Shown in pieces: positions 23,919-31,806 of a DNA stretch of 64,000 nucleotides (within the stretch, counting starts at the first letter, position 1; the number at the start of each line of letters is the position of its first letter). A program made the position numbers and the translations under genes. The notes under the pieces are model-generated. The model saw nothing but the letters and a program-made list of their open reading frames with translations. It was not told the DNA's origin and did not search any database. The stretch is from Pseudomonas sp. Gutcm_11s (lineage in GTDB: Bacteria; Pseudomonadota; Gammaproteobacteria; Pseudomonadales; Pseudomonadaceae), in the NCBI RefSeq assembly GCF_028649395.1, contig NZ_JAQSUW010000015.1, forward strand, positions 62,001-126,000. The letters run 5' to 3'.

Positions 23919-24515
23919 ATGCTGAACCTGCTCAAGCGCCTCCAGGCCGCTCTGGACGCTAGTCGTCGCCTGGATTTTCTCGCACCGCTGTTGCTGCGCC
24001 TGTACCTGGTGCCGGTGTTCTGGATGGCCGGCACGCACAAGCTGGCGGACATAGACGCCACCATCGCCTGGTTCGGCAATCCGGACTGGGGGCTGGGCCT
24101 ACCGTTTCCCGAGCTGCTGGCCTGGCTGGCGGCGCTGACCGAGGCGGGAGGGGCGCTGCTCTTGCTGAGTGGCCTGGCCGTGCGTTGGATCAGCGTGCCA
24201 CTGATGGTGACCATGCTGGTGGCGATTTTCGCCGTGCACTGGCCGTACGGCTGGCAGGCCATCGCCGATCCGTCTGCGCCCTTTGCCAACGAGCGCGTGC
24301 TGGCCGCGGCGCAGAAGCTGGAGCGCGCCCGCGCGATCCTGCAGGAGCATGGCGACTACTCGTGGCTGACCAGCAGTGGTCGCCTGGTGGTGCTGAACAA
24401 CGGCATCGAATTCGCCGTGACATACCTGCTCATGCTGCTGAGTCTGTTCTTCACCGGAGCGGGACGCTGGGTAAGTCTCGATCACTGGTTGGCGAGAGGC
24501 TTTGGCCGCCGTTGA
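23919..24515 (+). CDS. DoxX family membrane protein (BufD-like)
   Basis: A 198-residue protein, 36 bases after bufC. Four membrane helices are visible: LLLRLYLVPVFWMAGTHKL, LLAWLAALTEAGGALLLLSG, WISVPLMVTMLVAIFAVHW and FAVTYLLMLLSLFFTGAGRW. The DoxX/TQO-small-subunit fold is commonly the last gene of bufferin operons, perhaps connecting the cassette to quinone or redox chemistry at the inner membrane. The exact task is unknown. It ends 64 bases before a Pho box of the next gene. Confidence 0.88.
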   Translation: MLNLLKRLQAALDASRRLDFLAPLLLRLYLVPVFWMAGTHKLADIDATIAWFGNPDWGLGLPFPELLAWLAALTEAGGALLLLSGLAVRWISVPLMVTMLVAIFAVHWPYGWQAIADPSAPFANERVLAAAQKLERARAILQEHGDYSWLTSSGRLVVLNNGIEFAVTYLLMLLSLFFTGAGRWVSLDHWLARGFGRR

Positions 24516-24579
24516 ACAGGCGCAAGCCCAGTCTGCGCGGCACTTCGCTGGTTATCGTCGCAGGAAGTAAAAAGTTCCT

Positions 24580-24597
24580 CTGTCATAGAATTTTCAT
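24580..24597 (+). promoter_or_regulatory. Pho box (PhoB site) upstream of the phosphate porin
   Basis: CTGTCAT (24580-24586), AGAA (24587-24590) and TTTTCAT (24591-24597) form two 7-base repeats in 11-base register, matching the CTGTCAT-N4-CTGTCAT Pho box with one weaker half. It lies 99 bases upstream of the porin ATG. It fits the known phosphate-starvation control of oprP/oprO. Confidence 0.7.
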
Positions 24598-24695
24598 ATA
24601 ACGGCAACTGGGCTGAAATAACCCCCCGCCAAGATTCCCCCCCAACACGCAGGGCCAAGCCCAGTGTTTTTCTAAGACCAAAAGGGGAATCCTTC

Positions 24696-26003
24696 ATGAA
24701 GCACTTCGCCGGTTTTGCTGCCAGCGCCCTGGCCCTGGCCATTTCCGCCCAGGCTTTCGCCGGTACCGTCACCACTGACGGCGCCGACATCATGATCAAG
24801 ACCAAAGGTGGCCTGGAAGTGGGCACCACCGACAAGGCCTTCAGCTTCAAGCTGGGCGGTCGTATCCAGGCTGACTACAGCCGCTTCGATGGCTTCTACA
24901 CCAAGAACGGCAACACTGCCGACGCCGGTTACTTCCGTCGTGCCTTCGTAGAACTGGGCGGCGTGCTGTACACCGACTGGGCCTACCAGATCAACTACGA
25001 CCTGTCGCAGAACGCCGGCGGTGACAACCGCAAGGAAGACGGTTACTTCGACGAGGCTTCCCTGGCCTACAACGGTTTCGCCCCGGTCTCCATCAAGGTC
25101 GGTCGCTTCGATCCGGAGTTCGGTCTGGAAAAAGCCACCAGCTCCAAGTGGGTAACCGCTCAAGAGCGTACCGCTGCCTATGACCTGGTTGACTGGGCCA
25201 ACGGCCACAACGGCGGCATGGGTCTGCAGGTTTCCGGCAACGTCGGCCCGACCCTGTACGGTTCCGCTGGTGTGTTCGCCAAGGACGCCACCAACTCCAC
25301 CGAAGACGGCGACAGCGCTCCGCAGTTCAACCTGCGCGGTGTGTTCGCCCCGATGTACGAAGCCGGCAACGTCCTGCACTTCGGCGTCAACTACGCCTAC
25401 CGCGACCTGTCCGATACCGCCTTCGACGGCCGTATCCGCAGCCGCCTGGGCATGCGTGGCGTGAGCACCGACGGTGGTCAGGATGCTGGCGACAACGGCA
25501 ACCGCCTGACCCTGGCTGGTGCCGAAGTGACTCCGGCCGGCGCCTTCGGCGACGACGCCGCCTGGGGCCTGGAAGCGGCCTGGGCCATGGGCCCGTTCTC
25601 CCTGCAGGGTGAGTACGTTTCCCGCAGTCTGGAAGCCGACGATGCTGCCTACGAGGACATCGACGCTGACGGTTACTACATCCAGGCCGCCTACACCCTT
25701 ACCGGTGAGGCTCGTGGCTACAAGCTCGGCAAGTTCGACGCGATCAAGCCTGCCAACAAGCAGATCGGCGCCTGGGAAGTCTTCTACCGCTACGACAACA
25801 TCAGCGCCGAAGACGACAACGGCAGCTTCGCCACCAAGGACGACGTCGAGGGCAAAGTGCACAACCTCGGTCTGAACTGGTACGCCAACGAGTCGGTGAA
25901 GATCAGCGGCGTGTACGTCAAGTCCAAGGTCGACAACGCCACCAACTCCAATGGCGACGACGACGGCGACGGCTTCGTAATGCGTGCCCAGTACGTCTTC
26001 TAA
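24696..26003 (+). CDS. oprP: Phosphate/polyphosphate-type porin OprP/OprO family
   Basis: A 435-residue outer membrane porin with signal peptide ([22 protein letters not shown]), a short coiled-coil-less N-terminus ([20 protein letters not shown]) and the family core [39 protein letters not shown] and [16 protein letters not shown]. It ends in Phe (RAQYVF), the BAM signal. OprP and OprO form trimers that pull phosphate or polyphosphate through Arg/Lys-lined channels. I cannot separate P from O by eye, so the symbol is nominal. A Pho box is upstream and a strong terminator follows. Synteny with KAS III-sigma genes matches PAO1. Confidence 0.88.
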   Translation: MKHFAGFAASALALAISAQAFAGTVTTDGADIMIKTKGGLEVGTTDKAFSFKLGGRIQADYSRFDGFYTKNGNTADAGYFRRAFVELGGVLYTDWAYQINYDLSQNAGGDNRKEDGYFDEASLAYNGFAPVSIKVGRFDPEFGLEKATSSKWVTAQERTAAYDLVDWANGHNGGMGLQVSGNVGPTLYGSAGVFAKDATNSTEDGDSAPQFNLRGVFAPMYEAGNVLHFGVNYAYRDLSDTAFDGRIRSRLGMRGVSTDGGQDAGDNGNRLTLAGAEVTPAGAFGDDAAWGLEAAWAMGPFSLQGEYVSRSLEADDAAYEDIDADGYYIQAAYTLTGEARGYKLGKFDAIKPANKQIGAWEVFYRYDNISAEDDNGSFATKDDVEGKVHNLGLNWYANESVKISGVYVKSKVDNATNSNGDDDGDGFVMRAQYVF

Positions 26004-26035
26004 GCAGTAAAACGTTGTATTGATGCTCCTTACTG

Positions 26036-26062
26036 AGCCCCGCATCCGCGGGGCTTTTTTTT
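26036..26062 (+). terminator. Intrinsic terminator of the porin gene
   Basis: AGCCCCGC (26036-26043) pairs with GCGGGGCT (26048-26055) around ATCC, followed by seven further T. It starts 33 bases after the porin stop. Confidence 0.95.
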
Positions 26063-26089
26063 GCCTGTGCTAGTCGCCAGACTGGCGGC

Positions 26090-27220
26090 ATGTCTCTTCA
26101 CATCCTGCACCGCCTCGCCGATATCCAGCCCACCGCCTGGGACGCCCTGTTGCCCGAGGCACAACCCTTCCTGCGTCACGCCTTCCTCTCAGCGCTGGAG
26201 GACAGCGGCAGCGTCGGTGCGCGCACCGGCTGGCAGCCATCCCACCGACTGCTGCGTGCCGATACGGGCGAAGTGCTGGCCGCCTTGCCGGCCTACCTGA
26301 AGCAGCACTCCTTCGGCGAATACGTGTTCGACATGGGCTGGGCCGAGGCCTGCCAGCGTGCCGGCATCGCCTATTACCCCAAGCTGCTTGGCGCCGTGCC
26401 GTTCAGCCCGGTCACAGGGCCGCGTCTGCTGGGGGACCCACTGCAGCTGGGCACGCTGCTCGACGAGCTGACGGCGAGCCTGGAGCCGGAGGGGTTGTCC
26501 GGGCTGCATATCAACTTCCTGCGCGATGAGGACGATGCGTTGTTCGAGGGTCGTGACGGCTGGCTGCAGCGTCTGGACTGCCAGTACCACTGGCGCAACC
26601 ACGGCTATCGCGACTTCCAGGACTTCCTCGACGCGCTCAACTCGCGCAAGCGCAAGCAACTGCGCAAGGAGCGCGAGCAGGTGGCCGGGCAGGGCATCGA
26701 GTTCCGCTGGCAGCAAGGTGCCGAGCTGAGCGAGGCGGACTGGGATTTCGTCTACGCCTGCTACGCGAGTACCTACCATGTGCGCCGCCGCGCCCCTTAC
26801 CTGACGCGCGAGTTCTTCAGCCTGCTGGCCGAGCGCATGCCGGAGGCGATCCGTGTGGTCAGCGCGCGCCAGGGCGGGCGAGCGGTGGCGATGGCCTTCA
26901 GTCTGGTGGCCGGCGGCAGCTTCTACGGGCGTTACTGGGGTTGTCTGGGCGACTTCGACCGCCTGCACTTCGAGACCTGCTTCTACCAGGGCATCGAGCG
27001 CGCCATCGGCGAGGGCCTGCAGCACTTCGACGCCGGCGCCCAGGGCGAGCACAAGCTGATCCGCGGCTTCGAGCCGGTCATCACCCGTTCCTGGCACTAC
27101 CTGTTACATCCCGGCCTGCGCGCCGCGGTAGCGAATTTCCTAGACGAGGAGCGCCCGGCCGTACAGGCCTATGCCGAGCAGGCGCGTGAGTTGCTGCCCT
27201 ATCGCCAGGCGGGTTGCTGA
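26090..27220 (+). CDS. FemAB-related GNAT acyltransferase (DUF482/COG3146)
   Basis: The 376-residue protein matches COG3146/peptidogalycan biosynthesis-like proteins. Segments: LPAYLKQHSFGEYVFDMGWAEA, INFLRDEDDALFE, SRKRKQLRKEREQV, YYGRYWG-like FYGRYWGCLGDFDRLHFETCFYQGIERAIG and AGAQGEHKLIRGFEPV. The H-K-L-x-R-G-F-E-P tail is a hallmark. The family uses the FemAB/GNAT fold, presumably for aminoacyl or acyl transfer, with no proven substrate. Start at ATG 26090. It ends one base before the next gene. Confidence 0.88.
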   Translation: MSLHILHRLADIQPTAWDALLPEAQPFLRHAFLSALEDSGSVGARTGWQPSHRLLRADTGEVLAALPAYLKQHSFGEYVFDMGWAEACQRAGIAYYPKLLGAVPFSPVTGPRLLGDPLQLGTLLDELTASLEPEGLSGLHINFLRDEDDALFEGRDGWLQRLDCQYHWRNHGYRDFQDFLDALNSRKRKQLRKEREQVAGQGIEFRWQQGAELSEADWDFVYACYASTYHVRRRAPYLTREFFSLLAERMPEAIRVVSARQGGRAVAMAFSLVAGGSFYGRYWGCLGDFDRLHFETCFYQGIERAIGEGLQHFDAGAQGEHKLIRGFEPVITRSWHYLLHPGLRAAVANFLDEERPAVQAYAEQARELLPYRQAGC

Positions 27221-27221
27221 G

Positions 27222-27545
27222 ATGCCGCGCGCCCTGTTCATCTGCAGTCGCAACCGCCTGCGCAGCCCCACGGCGGAGCAGATCTTTGCCGCCTGGCCCG
27301 GGGTGGAAAGCGATTCGGCCGGGCTGGCGCCGGATGCCGAGGTGCAGTTGTGCGCCGAGCAGGTCGAGTGGGCCGAGCTGATCTTCGTCATGGAACGGGT
27401 CCACCAGCGTCGCCTGCAGCAGCGCTTTGGCGCGTTGCTCAAGGGGCGGCGGGTGATCTGCCTGGCGATTGCCGATGACTACCAGTTCATGCAGCCGGAG
27501 CTGATCGAACTGCTGGAGCGCAAGGCGGGCGCCTATCTGCGCTGA
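27222..27545 (+). CDS. Low-molecular-weight protein tyrosine phosphatase-like protein
   Basis: A 107-residue protein starting one base after the DUF482 stop. The N-terminal loop FICSRNRLRSPTAEQIF has the C-x5-R catalytic P-loop (Cys8, Arg14), and FVMERVHQRRLQQRF resembles LMW-PTP helix signals. It is shorter than a normal LMW-PTP (about 150 aa) and lacks the C-terminal DPY-type Asp segment; an AIADDYQFMQPELIELL segment supplies an Asp-Asp-Tyr that may take its role. Catalytic activity is likely but unproven. Confidence 0.8.
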   Translation: MPRALFICSRNRLRSPTAEQIFAAWPGVESDSAGLAPDAEVQLCAEQVEWAELIFVMERVHQRRLQQRFGALLKGRRVICLAIADDYQFMQPELIELLERKAGAYLR

Positions 27546-27552
27546 GGGAGAG

Positions 27553-27578
27553 GGTGCAGCCGCCGCAGCGGCTGCACC
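27553..27578. terminator. Symmetric stem-loop between convergent genes
   Basis: GGTGCAGCCG (27553-27562) and CGGCTGCACC (27569-27578) form a perfect 10-bp stem with a 6-base loop between the phosphatase-like gene and ppiA. No T-run on either strand, so it may be a bidirectional 3' end without intrinsic termination. Confidence 0.5.
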
Positions 27579-27591
27579 GATAGAGCAGTAG

Positions 27592-28146
27592 TTACAGCTT
27601 CTTCGCGGTGAGGATCAGCACCGGCTCGACCGGTACGTTCTGGTGCATGCCACGGTTGCTGGTGCGCACGCCGGCGATGCGGTCGACCACATCCATGCCG
27701 CGCACCACCTTGCCGAACACCGCGTAGCCGAAGTCACGGCCGCCGTGGTTGAGGAAGTCATTGTTCTTGTGGTTGATGAAGAACTGGCTGGTGGCCGAAT
27801 CGACTACCTGGGTGCGGGCCATGGCGATGGTGCCGCGGTCGTTGCGCAGGCCGTTGTCGGCTTCGTTCTTGATCGGCTTGAAGGTGTCCTTCTCGCGCAT
27901 GTTGGCATCGAAGCCGCCGCCCTGGACCATGAAGTTGGGGATGACGCGGTGGAACTGGGTGCCGTTGTAGAAGCCGGCGTCGACGTAGCCGAGGAAGTTC
28001 TGCGTGCTGATCGGCGCCTTCTCGGCGTTCAGTTCGATCTCGATGTCGCCGTAGCTGGTGGTCAGCAGCACGTGCGGGTTCTCCGCGGCCAGCAGGCTGG
28101 TGCTCAGCAGCAGGCCACAGGCGGAGAGGAGGAGTTGCTTCAGCAT
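27592..28146 (-). CDS. ppiA: Periplasmic peptidyl-prolyl cis-trans isomerase A
   Basis: A 184-residue cyclophilin with signal peptide ([20 protein letters not shown]). Core motifs are intact: [21 protein letters not shown] (catalytic Arg in FHRV), [21 protein letters not shown] and [17 protein letters not shown]. It catalyses prolyl bond isomerisation on exported proteins. Its start overlaps the stop of the upstream hydrolase by 7 bases, so the two are co-translated; the whole LysR-hydrolase-ppiA group reads on the minus strand. Confidence 0.95.
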   Translation of the reverse strand: MLKQLLLSACGLLLSTSLLAAENPHVLLTTSYGDIEIELNAEKAPISTQNFLGYVDAGFYNGTQFHRVIPNFMVQGGGFDANMREKDTFKPIKNEADNGLRNDRGTIAMARTQVVDSATSQFFINHKNNDFLNHGGRDFGYAVFGKVVRGMDVVDRIAGVRTSNRGMHQNVPVEPVLILTAKKL

Positions 28147-28967
28147 GATTGCGGGTCCTTGTTTTCTTGTTGCGGTTGAGACGGTGCGACCTGGGCGAGA
28201 AATTCGTCCAGGACGGCATTGAATCGTTCGGGCTGGTCCATCGGCGTGGCATGGCGCGAGCGCTCGATCACCACCAGGCGGGCGTCGGGCAGCTCGCGGA
28301 CATAGGCTTCCTTGAGCGCCACCGGCGTGTAGTCGCGGTCGGCGGTGACCACCAGGGTAGGACAGGTGATGGCCGGCAGGCGTTCGCGCACGCTCCAGCC
28401 GATGATCGCATCCAGGCTGCTGAGGTAGGCGTGCTTGTCGTTCTGCGGCCAGCGTTGTTCGACCTTGGCCCGCAGCTCTGCCTGTTCCGGGCGTGGGAAG
28501 AGCACACGGGCCAGGCCCTTGGCGATGGCGTCCATGCTCAGCAGGCGCGACAGGCTCCAGCGCTTGGCCAGCATCCACCAGTCGCCAGCGCTCTTGGCGC
28601 GTACCTCGGGGCCACTGTTGACGATGGTCAGGCTGCGCAGCAGCTGCGGGCGATCGACGCCGAGCTGGAAGCCGACCATGCCGCCCATGGAGATACCGAC
28701 CAGATGCACCTGGCTCAGGCCCAGGTGCTCGATCAGTGCGGCCACGTCGGCGGCGAAGCCGGCCATGCTGTAGCGCTCGCGCGGCTTGCCGGAGCGGCCG
28801 TGGCCGCGCAGGTCGATGGCCAGTACGCGGTGCTTCTGCAGCAGGTGGGGAATCTGGAACTCCCAGTCCTGGATGCTCGAGCCCAGGCCGTGGACCAGCA
28901 GCACCGCCTCGCCGTGGCCACGGTCTTCGTAGTGCAGCTGGCAGCCGGCGTGTTCGAAGTAGGACAT
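28140..28967 (-). CDS. Alpha/beta fold hydrolase
   Basis: A 275-residue hydrolase. Start at ATG 28967 ([20 protein letters not shown]). Motifs: [15 protein letters not shown] oxyanion loop, nucleophile elbow [13 protein letters not shown] (Ser), acid in [11 protein letters not shown] and His in [15 protein letters not shown]. Substrate not readable. It lies 10 bases downstream of the LysR gene, and overlaps ppiA. In PAO1 the same order occurs (PA3226). Confidence 0.93.
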   Translation of the reverse strand: MSYFEHAGCQLHYEDRGHGEAVLLVHGLGSSIQDWEFQIPHLLQKHRVLAIDLRGHGRSGKPRERYSMAGFAADVAALIEHLGLSQVHLVGISMGGMVGFQLGVDRPQLLRSLTIVNSGPEVRAKSAGDWWMLAKRWSLSRLLSMDAIAKGLARVLFPRPEQAELRAKVEQRWPQNDKHAYLSSLDAIIGWSVRERLPAITCPTLVVTADRDYTPVALKEAYVRELPDARLVVIERSRHATPMDQPERFNAVLDEFLAQVAPSQPQQENKDPQSC

Positions 28968-28977
28968 GGCGCGGTCC

Positions 28978-29904
28978 TCAGGCCTGGGGCAGCGGGGCGG
29001 CGAAGGGCGCACCCAGCGGCGCGCCATCGAAGTTCTTGATCAGTTCGATGAGGATCTGCGTGGCCGGGCCGAGTGCCTTGTCCTTGTTCGCATACAGATA
29101 GAAGCGCGGCATGCGCGTGCCGCCCTGTTCCATCGGCAGTGGCTTGAGCAAACCTTCTTCCAGCTCGCGGGCGATCAGGTGGCGCGGCAGCCAGGCGAAG
29201 CCCAGGCCGCTGGAGACGAAGGTGCGCGCGGTAGGCAGGCTGCCCACCGTCCAGCGCTGTTCGGCGCCGAGCCAGCCGGCATCGCGGGGCTGCACGCGGC
29301 CGCTGTCGCGCGTCACCACCTGCATCTGGCCTTCCAGGTCCTGGAAGGTAACGCTGCGCTGCAGGCGATGCAGCGGGTGCTCCGGGTGCGCCACGGCGAG
29401 AAACTCGATCTCGCCCAGTTCGATGGGCAGGTAACCGGTGATGTTGAGGGCGCTGATGGCCAGGTCGGCGGAGCCCTCGGTGAGCACCTCCTCGACGCCT
29501 GACAGCACTTCCTCGCGCAAACGCACGCGGCAACCGCGGCTCTGCGGCATGAAGGCGGAGAGGGTGCGCACGATGTTGGCGGTGGGGTAGGCGGCGTCCA
29601 CTACCAGGCGCACCTCGGCTTCCCAGCCCTGTTCCATGTGGTGGGCCAGTTCCTCCAGCTGGCTGGCCTGCTTGACCAGTTGCCGCGAGCGGCGCAGCAG
29701 CACCTCGCCAGCTTCGGTCAGCACCGCCTTGCGCCCGTCGATGCGTAGCAGCGGCGCACCCAGCTGCTCCTGCATGCGCGCCACCGTGTAGCTCACCGAC
29801 GACTGCGAACGGTGCATGGCCTCGGCGGCCTGGGCGAAGCCGCCATGGTCGACCACCGCCTGCAGGGTTCGCCATTGTTCCAGGGTGACACGGGGCGCTT
29901 TCAT
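28978..29904 (-). CDS. LysR family transcriptional regulator (PA3225-like)
   Basis: A 308-residue LysR protein, start ATG 29904 (MKAPRVTLEQWRTLQAVVDH). HTH residues: GGFAQAAEAMHRSQSSVSYTVARMQEQLG. Effector domain from about 95. Its P. aeruginosa counterpart PA3225 is described as a repressor affecting antibiotic resistance; orthology is my inference from order (ppiA - hydrolase - LysR - small protein - azoR). It is divergent from the small secreted protein at 29954 with a 49-base gap, and reads into the hydrolase and ppiA. Confidence 0.92.
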   Translation of the reverse strand: MKAPRVTLEQWRTLQAVVDHGGFAQAAEAMHRSQSSVSYTVARMQEQLGAPLLRIDGRKAVLTEAGEVLLRRSRQLVKQASQLEELAHHMEQGWEAEVRLVVDAAYPTANIVRTLSAFMPQSRGCRVRLREEVLSGVEEVLTEGSADLAISALNITGYLPIELGEIEFLAVAHPEHPLHRLQRSVTFQDLEGQMQVVTRDSGRVQPRDAGWLGAEQRWTVGSLPTARTFVSSGLGFAWLPRHLIARELEEGLLKPLPMEQGGTRMPRFYLYANKDKALGPATQILIELIKNFDGAPLGAPFAAPLPQA

Positions 29905-29953
29905 CGCCGCTTCCTCTTCTCTAATCTGGGCACCCCCTAACAAGGAGATACCG

Positions 29954-30268
29954 ATGAAAAATTGCTGCCTGGCCCTGCTCGCGCTGTTGCCGCTGACCGC
30001 CTTCGCCTATCCGACCGAGCTGAAGAAGCAGATGAATGGCGCCGAGGTGTCGGCCACCGTCCAGGAGATCGACAGCAATATCGGTGGCGCCACGCTGTAC
30101 AACTACGGTGAAGCAGACGCCAAGTGCAAGGCGGTGTTCCGCAACGGCCCAGAGGCTCCGCGTACGCGCTCGGCCGAACTGAAGGCCGGCGATACCAGCA
30201 ACATGACCGTGCGCTTCGCCCGCAACATCATCAAGCTGCGCGTGGACGTTACCTGCGAGCCGAAGTGA
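29954..30268 (+). CDS. Small secreted protein of the so-called 3-phosphoglycerate kinase-like hypothetical family
   Basis: ATG 29954 follows AAGGAGATACCG. The 104-residue protein has a signal peptide (MKNCCLALLALLPLTAFA) and a short beta-rich mature part with NGAEVSATVQEIDSNIGGA, CKAVFRNGPEAPRTRSAELK and a closing KLRVDVTCEPK. Two mature cysteines probably pair. Database entries often name this family 3-phosphoglycerate kinase, which cannot be right: it is far too short, is secreted and has no nucleotide site. Function unknown. A distant look-alike is at 12141-12497. Confidence 0.85.
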   Translation: MKNCCLALLALLPLTAFAYPTELKKQMNGAEVSATVQEIDSNIGGATLYNYGEADAKCKAVFRNGPEAPRTRSAELKAGDTSNMTVRFARNIIKLRVDVTCEPK

Positions 30269-30285
30269 GCCTAGAGGCGGCCTTG

Positions 30286-30315
30286 CTATAAATCAACTTT
30301 ATTGATTGTTTATAG
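30286..30315. promoter_or_regulatory. 30-base palindromic operator upstream of azoR
   Basis: CTATAAA (30286-30292) and TTTATAG (30309-30315) form a 7-bp outer inverted repeat around an inner perfect palindrome ATCAA-CTTTA-TTGAT (30292-30306), which fits the LysR T-N11-A rule. It lies 84 bases before the azoR ATG in an AT-rich stretch unusual for this genome. Confidence 0.65.
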
Positions 30316-30398
30316 CGGATATTTGCGCTTTTTTATCTTATTGGCTGACCATAATCTGCACCCCATCGAAGCCAAACAACCCCGATGGAGTTAGCCAA

Positions 30399-30998
30399 AT
30401 GTCCCGCATCCTCGTTATCGAAAGCAGCGCCCGCCAGGAAGGTTCCGTATCCCGTCAGCTGACCGCCGACTTCATCGCCCAATGGCAAGCCGCCCACCCG
30501 CAAGACCAAGTGAGCGTTCGTGACCTGGCCAAGCAGCCGGTGCCGCACCTGGACGAAACCCTGCTCGCCGGCTGGATGAAGCCCGCCGACCAGCAGAGCG
30601 ATGCCGAGAAGGCCGCCGCTGCCCGTTCCAACCAGCTGACCGATGAAGTCCTGGCTGCCGACGTGCTGGTGCTGGCTGCGCCGATGTACAACTTCGCCAT
30701 CCCCAGCACCCTGAAAGCCTGGCTGGACCACGTGCTGCGTGCCGGCGTCACCTTCAAGTACACCGAGACCGGCCCGCAGGGCCTGCTCACCGGCAAGCGT
30801 GCCTACGTACTGACCGCTCGTGGCGGCATCTACGCCGGTAGCGGCCTGGACCACCAGGAGCCCTACCTGCGTCAGGCGCTGGCCTTCATCGGTATCCACG
30901 ACGTGCAGTTCATCCACGCCGAGGGCCTGAACATGGGCGCCGAGTTCCTCGAGCAGGGCCTGGCCAAGGCTCGCGAGCAACTGGCTCAGGTCGCCTGA
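30399..30998 (+). CDS. azoR: FMN-dependent NADH-azoreductase
   Basis: A 199-residue flavodoxin-like enzyme. Start at ATG 30399 (MSRILVIESSARQEGSVSRQ), chosen over upstream frame-open codons because the flavin phosphate loop ESSARQEGSVSRQL begins at residue 8 as in AzoR. Other motifs: VLVLAAPMYNFAIPSTLKAWLDHVLRAG and ARGGIYAG. AzoR reduces azo dyes and quinones by two-electron transfer from NAD(P)H. Three paralogues occur in P. aeruginosa; the surrounding gene order points to azoR3 (PA3223). Preceded by a LysR-type palindrome. Confidence 0.93.
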   Translation: MSRILVIESSARQEGSVSRQLTADFIAQWQAAHPQDQVSVRDLAKQPVPHLDETLLAGWMKPADQQSDAEKAAAARSNQLTDEVLAADVLVLAAPMYNFAIPSTLKAWLDHVLRAGVTFKYTETGPQGLLTGKRAYVLTARGGIYAGSGLDHQEPYLRQALAFIGIHDVQFIHAEGLNMGAEFLEQGLAKAREQLAQVA

Positions 30999-31039
30999 TT
31001 CACCGACTCTCCCCTGGGGCCGATCTCCTCGGCCCGTCC

Positions 31040-31081
31040 ACCGGCTCGCATGGGTGCTCCTCCCGGCGGGCCGGTTTTTTA
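31040..31081 (+). terminator. Probable intrinsic terminator after azoR
   Basis: ACCGG (31040-31044) pairs with CCGGT (31071-31075) across a structured GC loop and is followed by a T6 run (31075-31080). A second stem, GGGCCGA and TCGGCCC, lies just upstream (31018-31034). Confidence 0.55.
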
Positions 31082-31110
31082 TTGCCCGCGAAAAATACTC
31101 GGGGTACTGC

Positions 31111-31737
31111 TCAGCGCAGCCAGAGCAGGCCCAGCACACCCAGCGCGAGCAGGATCAGGGCGACGCCCGAGAGGCGCTCCAGCCACGGCAGGGCGCGGGT
31201 GAAGCGTGCCAGCACGGCCTGGTTGCCGATCAGCAGCGCCACCAGCACATCCCACAGCAGTACCACGGCGAACATCCAGACGCCGTACAGGGTCTTCCAG
31301 AACGCGCTGGTGTGCGGCGGCGTCAGCATCGCCGCCAGGCTGACGTAGAACAGTGCGTTCTTCGGATTGAGGATGCCGGACAGAAAACCCATGCCTGCGG
31401 CGCGCCACCAGGCGTCGATCTGCGGTGCCGTGCTGGTGGCGGCGACGGCGAGTGGCGTGCTGCCGGCATGGCGCAGAAACAGCACGCCGAGGTACAGCAA
31501 GTAGGCGCAGCCGGCCAGCTGCAGGGCTACGAACAGCTCGCTGCCGGGCTGCAGCGCCGCCGTGCCGGCGAAGGCGGCGACGATGAATAGCGCGTTGGCC
31601 AGCGCGATGCCCAGGCAGGCACCGCTGGCCACCCGCCAGCCGGCAGCCAGCGAGGTGCGCGCGATAAGGAAGAAGTCGGGACCGGGAGACAGCAACGCCA
31701 GGAAGTGCGCGGCGGCGATGAAGAGAAACTGTTGCAT
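31111..31737 (-). CDS. LysE/RhtB family translocator
   Basis: A 208-residue exporter: FLFIAAAHFLALLSPGPDFFLIARTSLAAG has the S-P-G-P-D motif after helix 1, and LNPKNALFYVSLAAMLTP is the mid-segment. About six membrane helices. The convergent azoR gene ends 113 bases away. An AraC gene lies 69 bases upstream on the same strand, so it may be regulated by it. Confidence 0.9.
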   Translation of the reverse strand: MQQFLFIAAAHFLALLSPGPDFFLIARTSLAAGWRVASGACLGIALANALFIVAAFAGTAALQPGSELFVALQLAGCAYLLYLGVLFLRHAGSTPLAVAATSTAPQIDAWWRAAGMGFLSGILNPKNALFYVSLAAMLTPPHTSAFWKTLYGVWMFAVVLLWDVLVALLIGNQAVLARFTRALPWLERLSGVALILLALGVLGLLWLR

Positions 31738-31806
31738 GGCGACTCGCTCGAATTTTTCGCAGCGTGTCAGCCGGGGCCCTGCCGGGTATTGAAGAAAATT
31801 GCAGGC

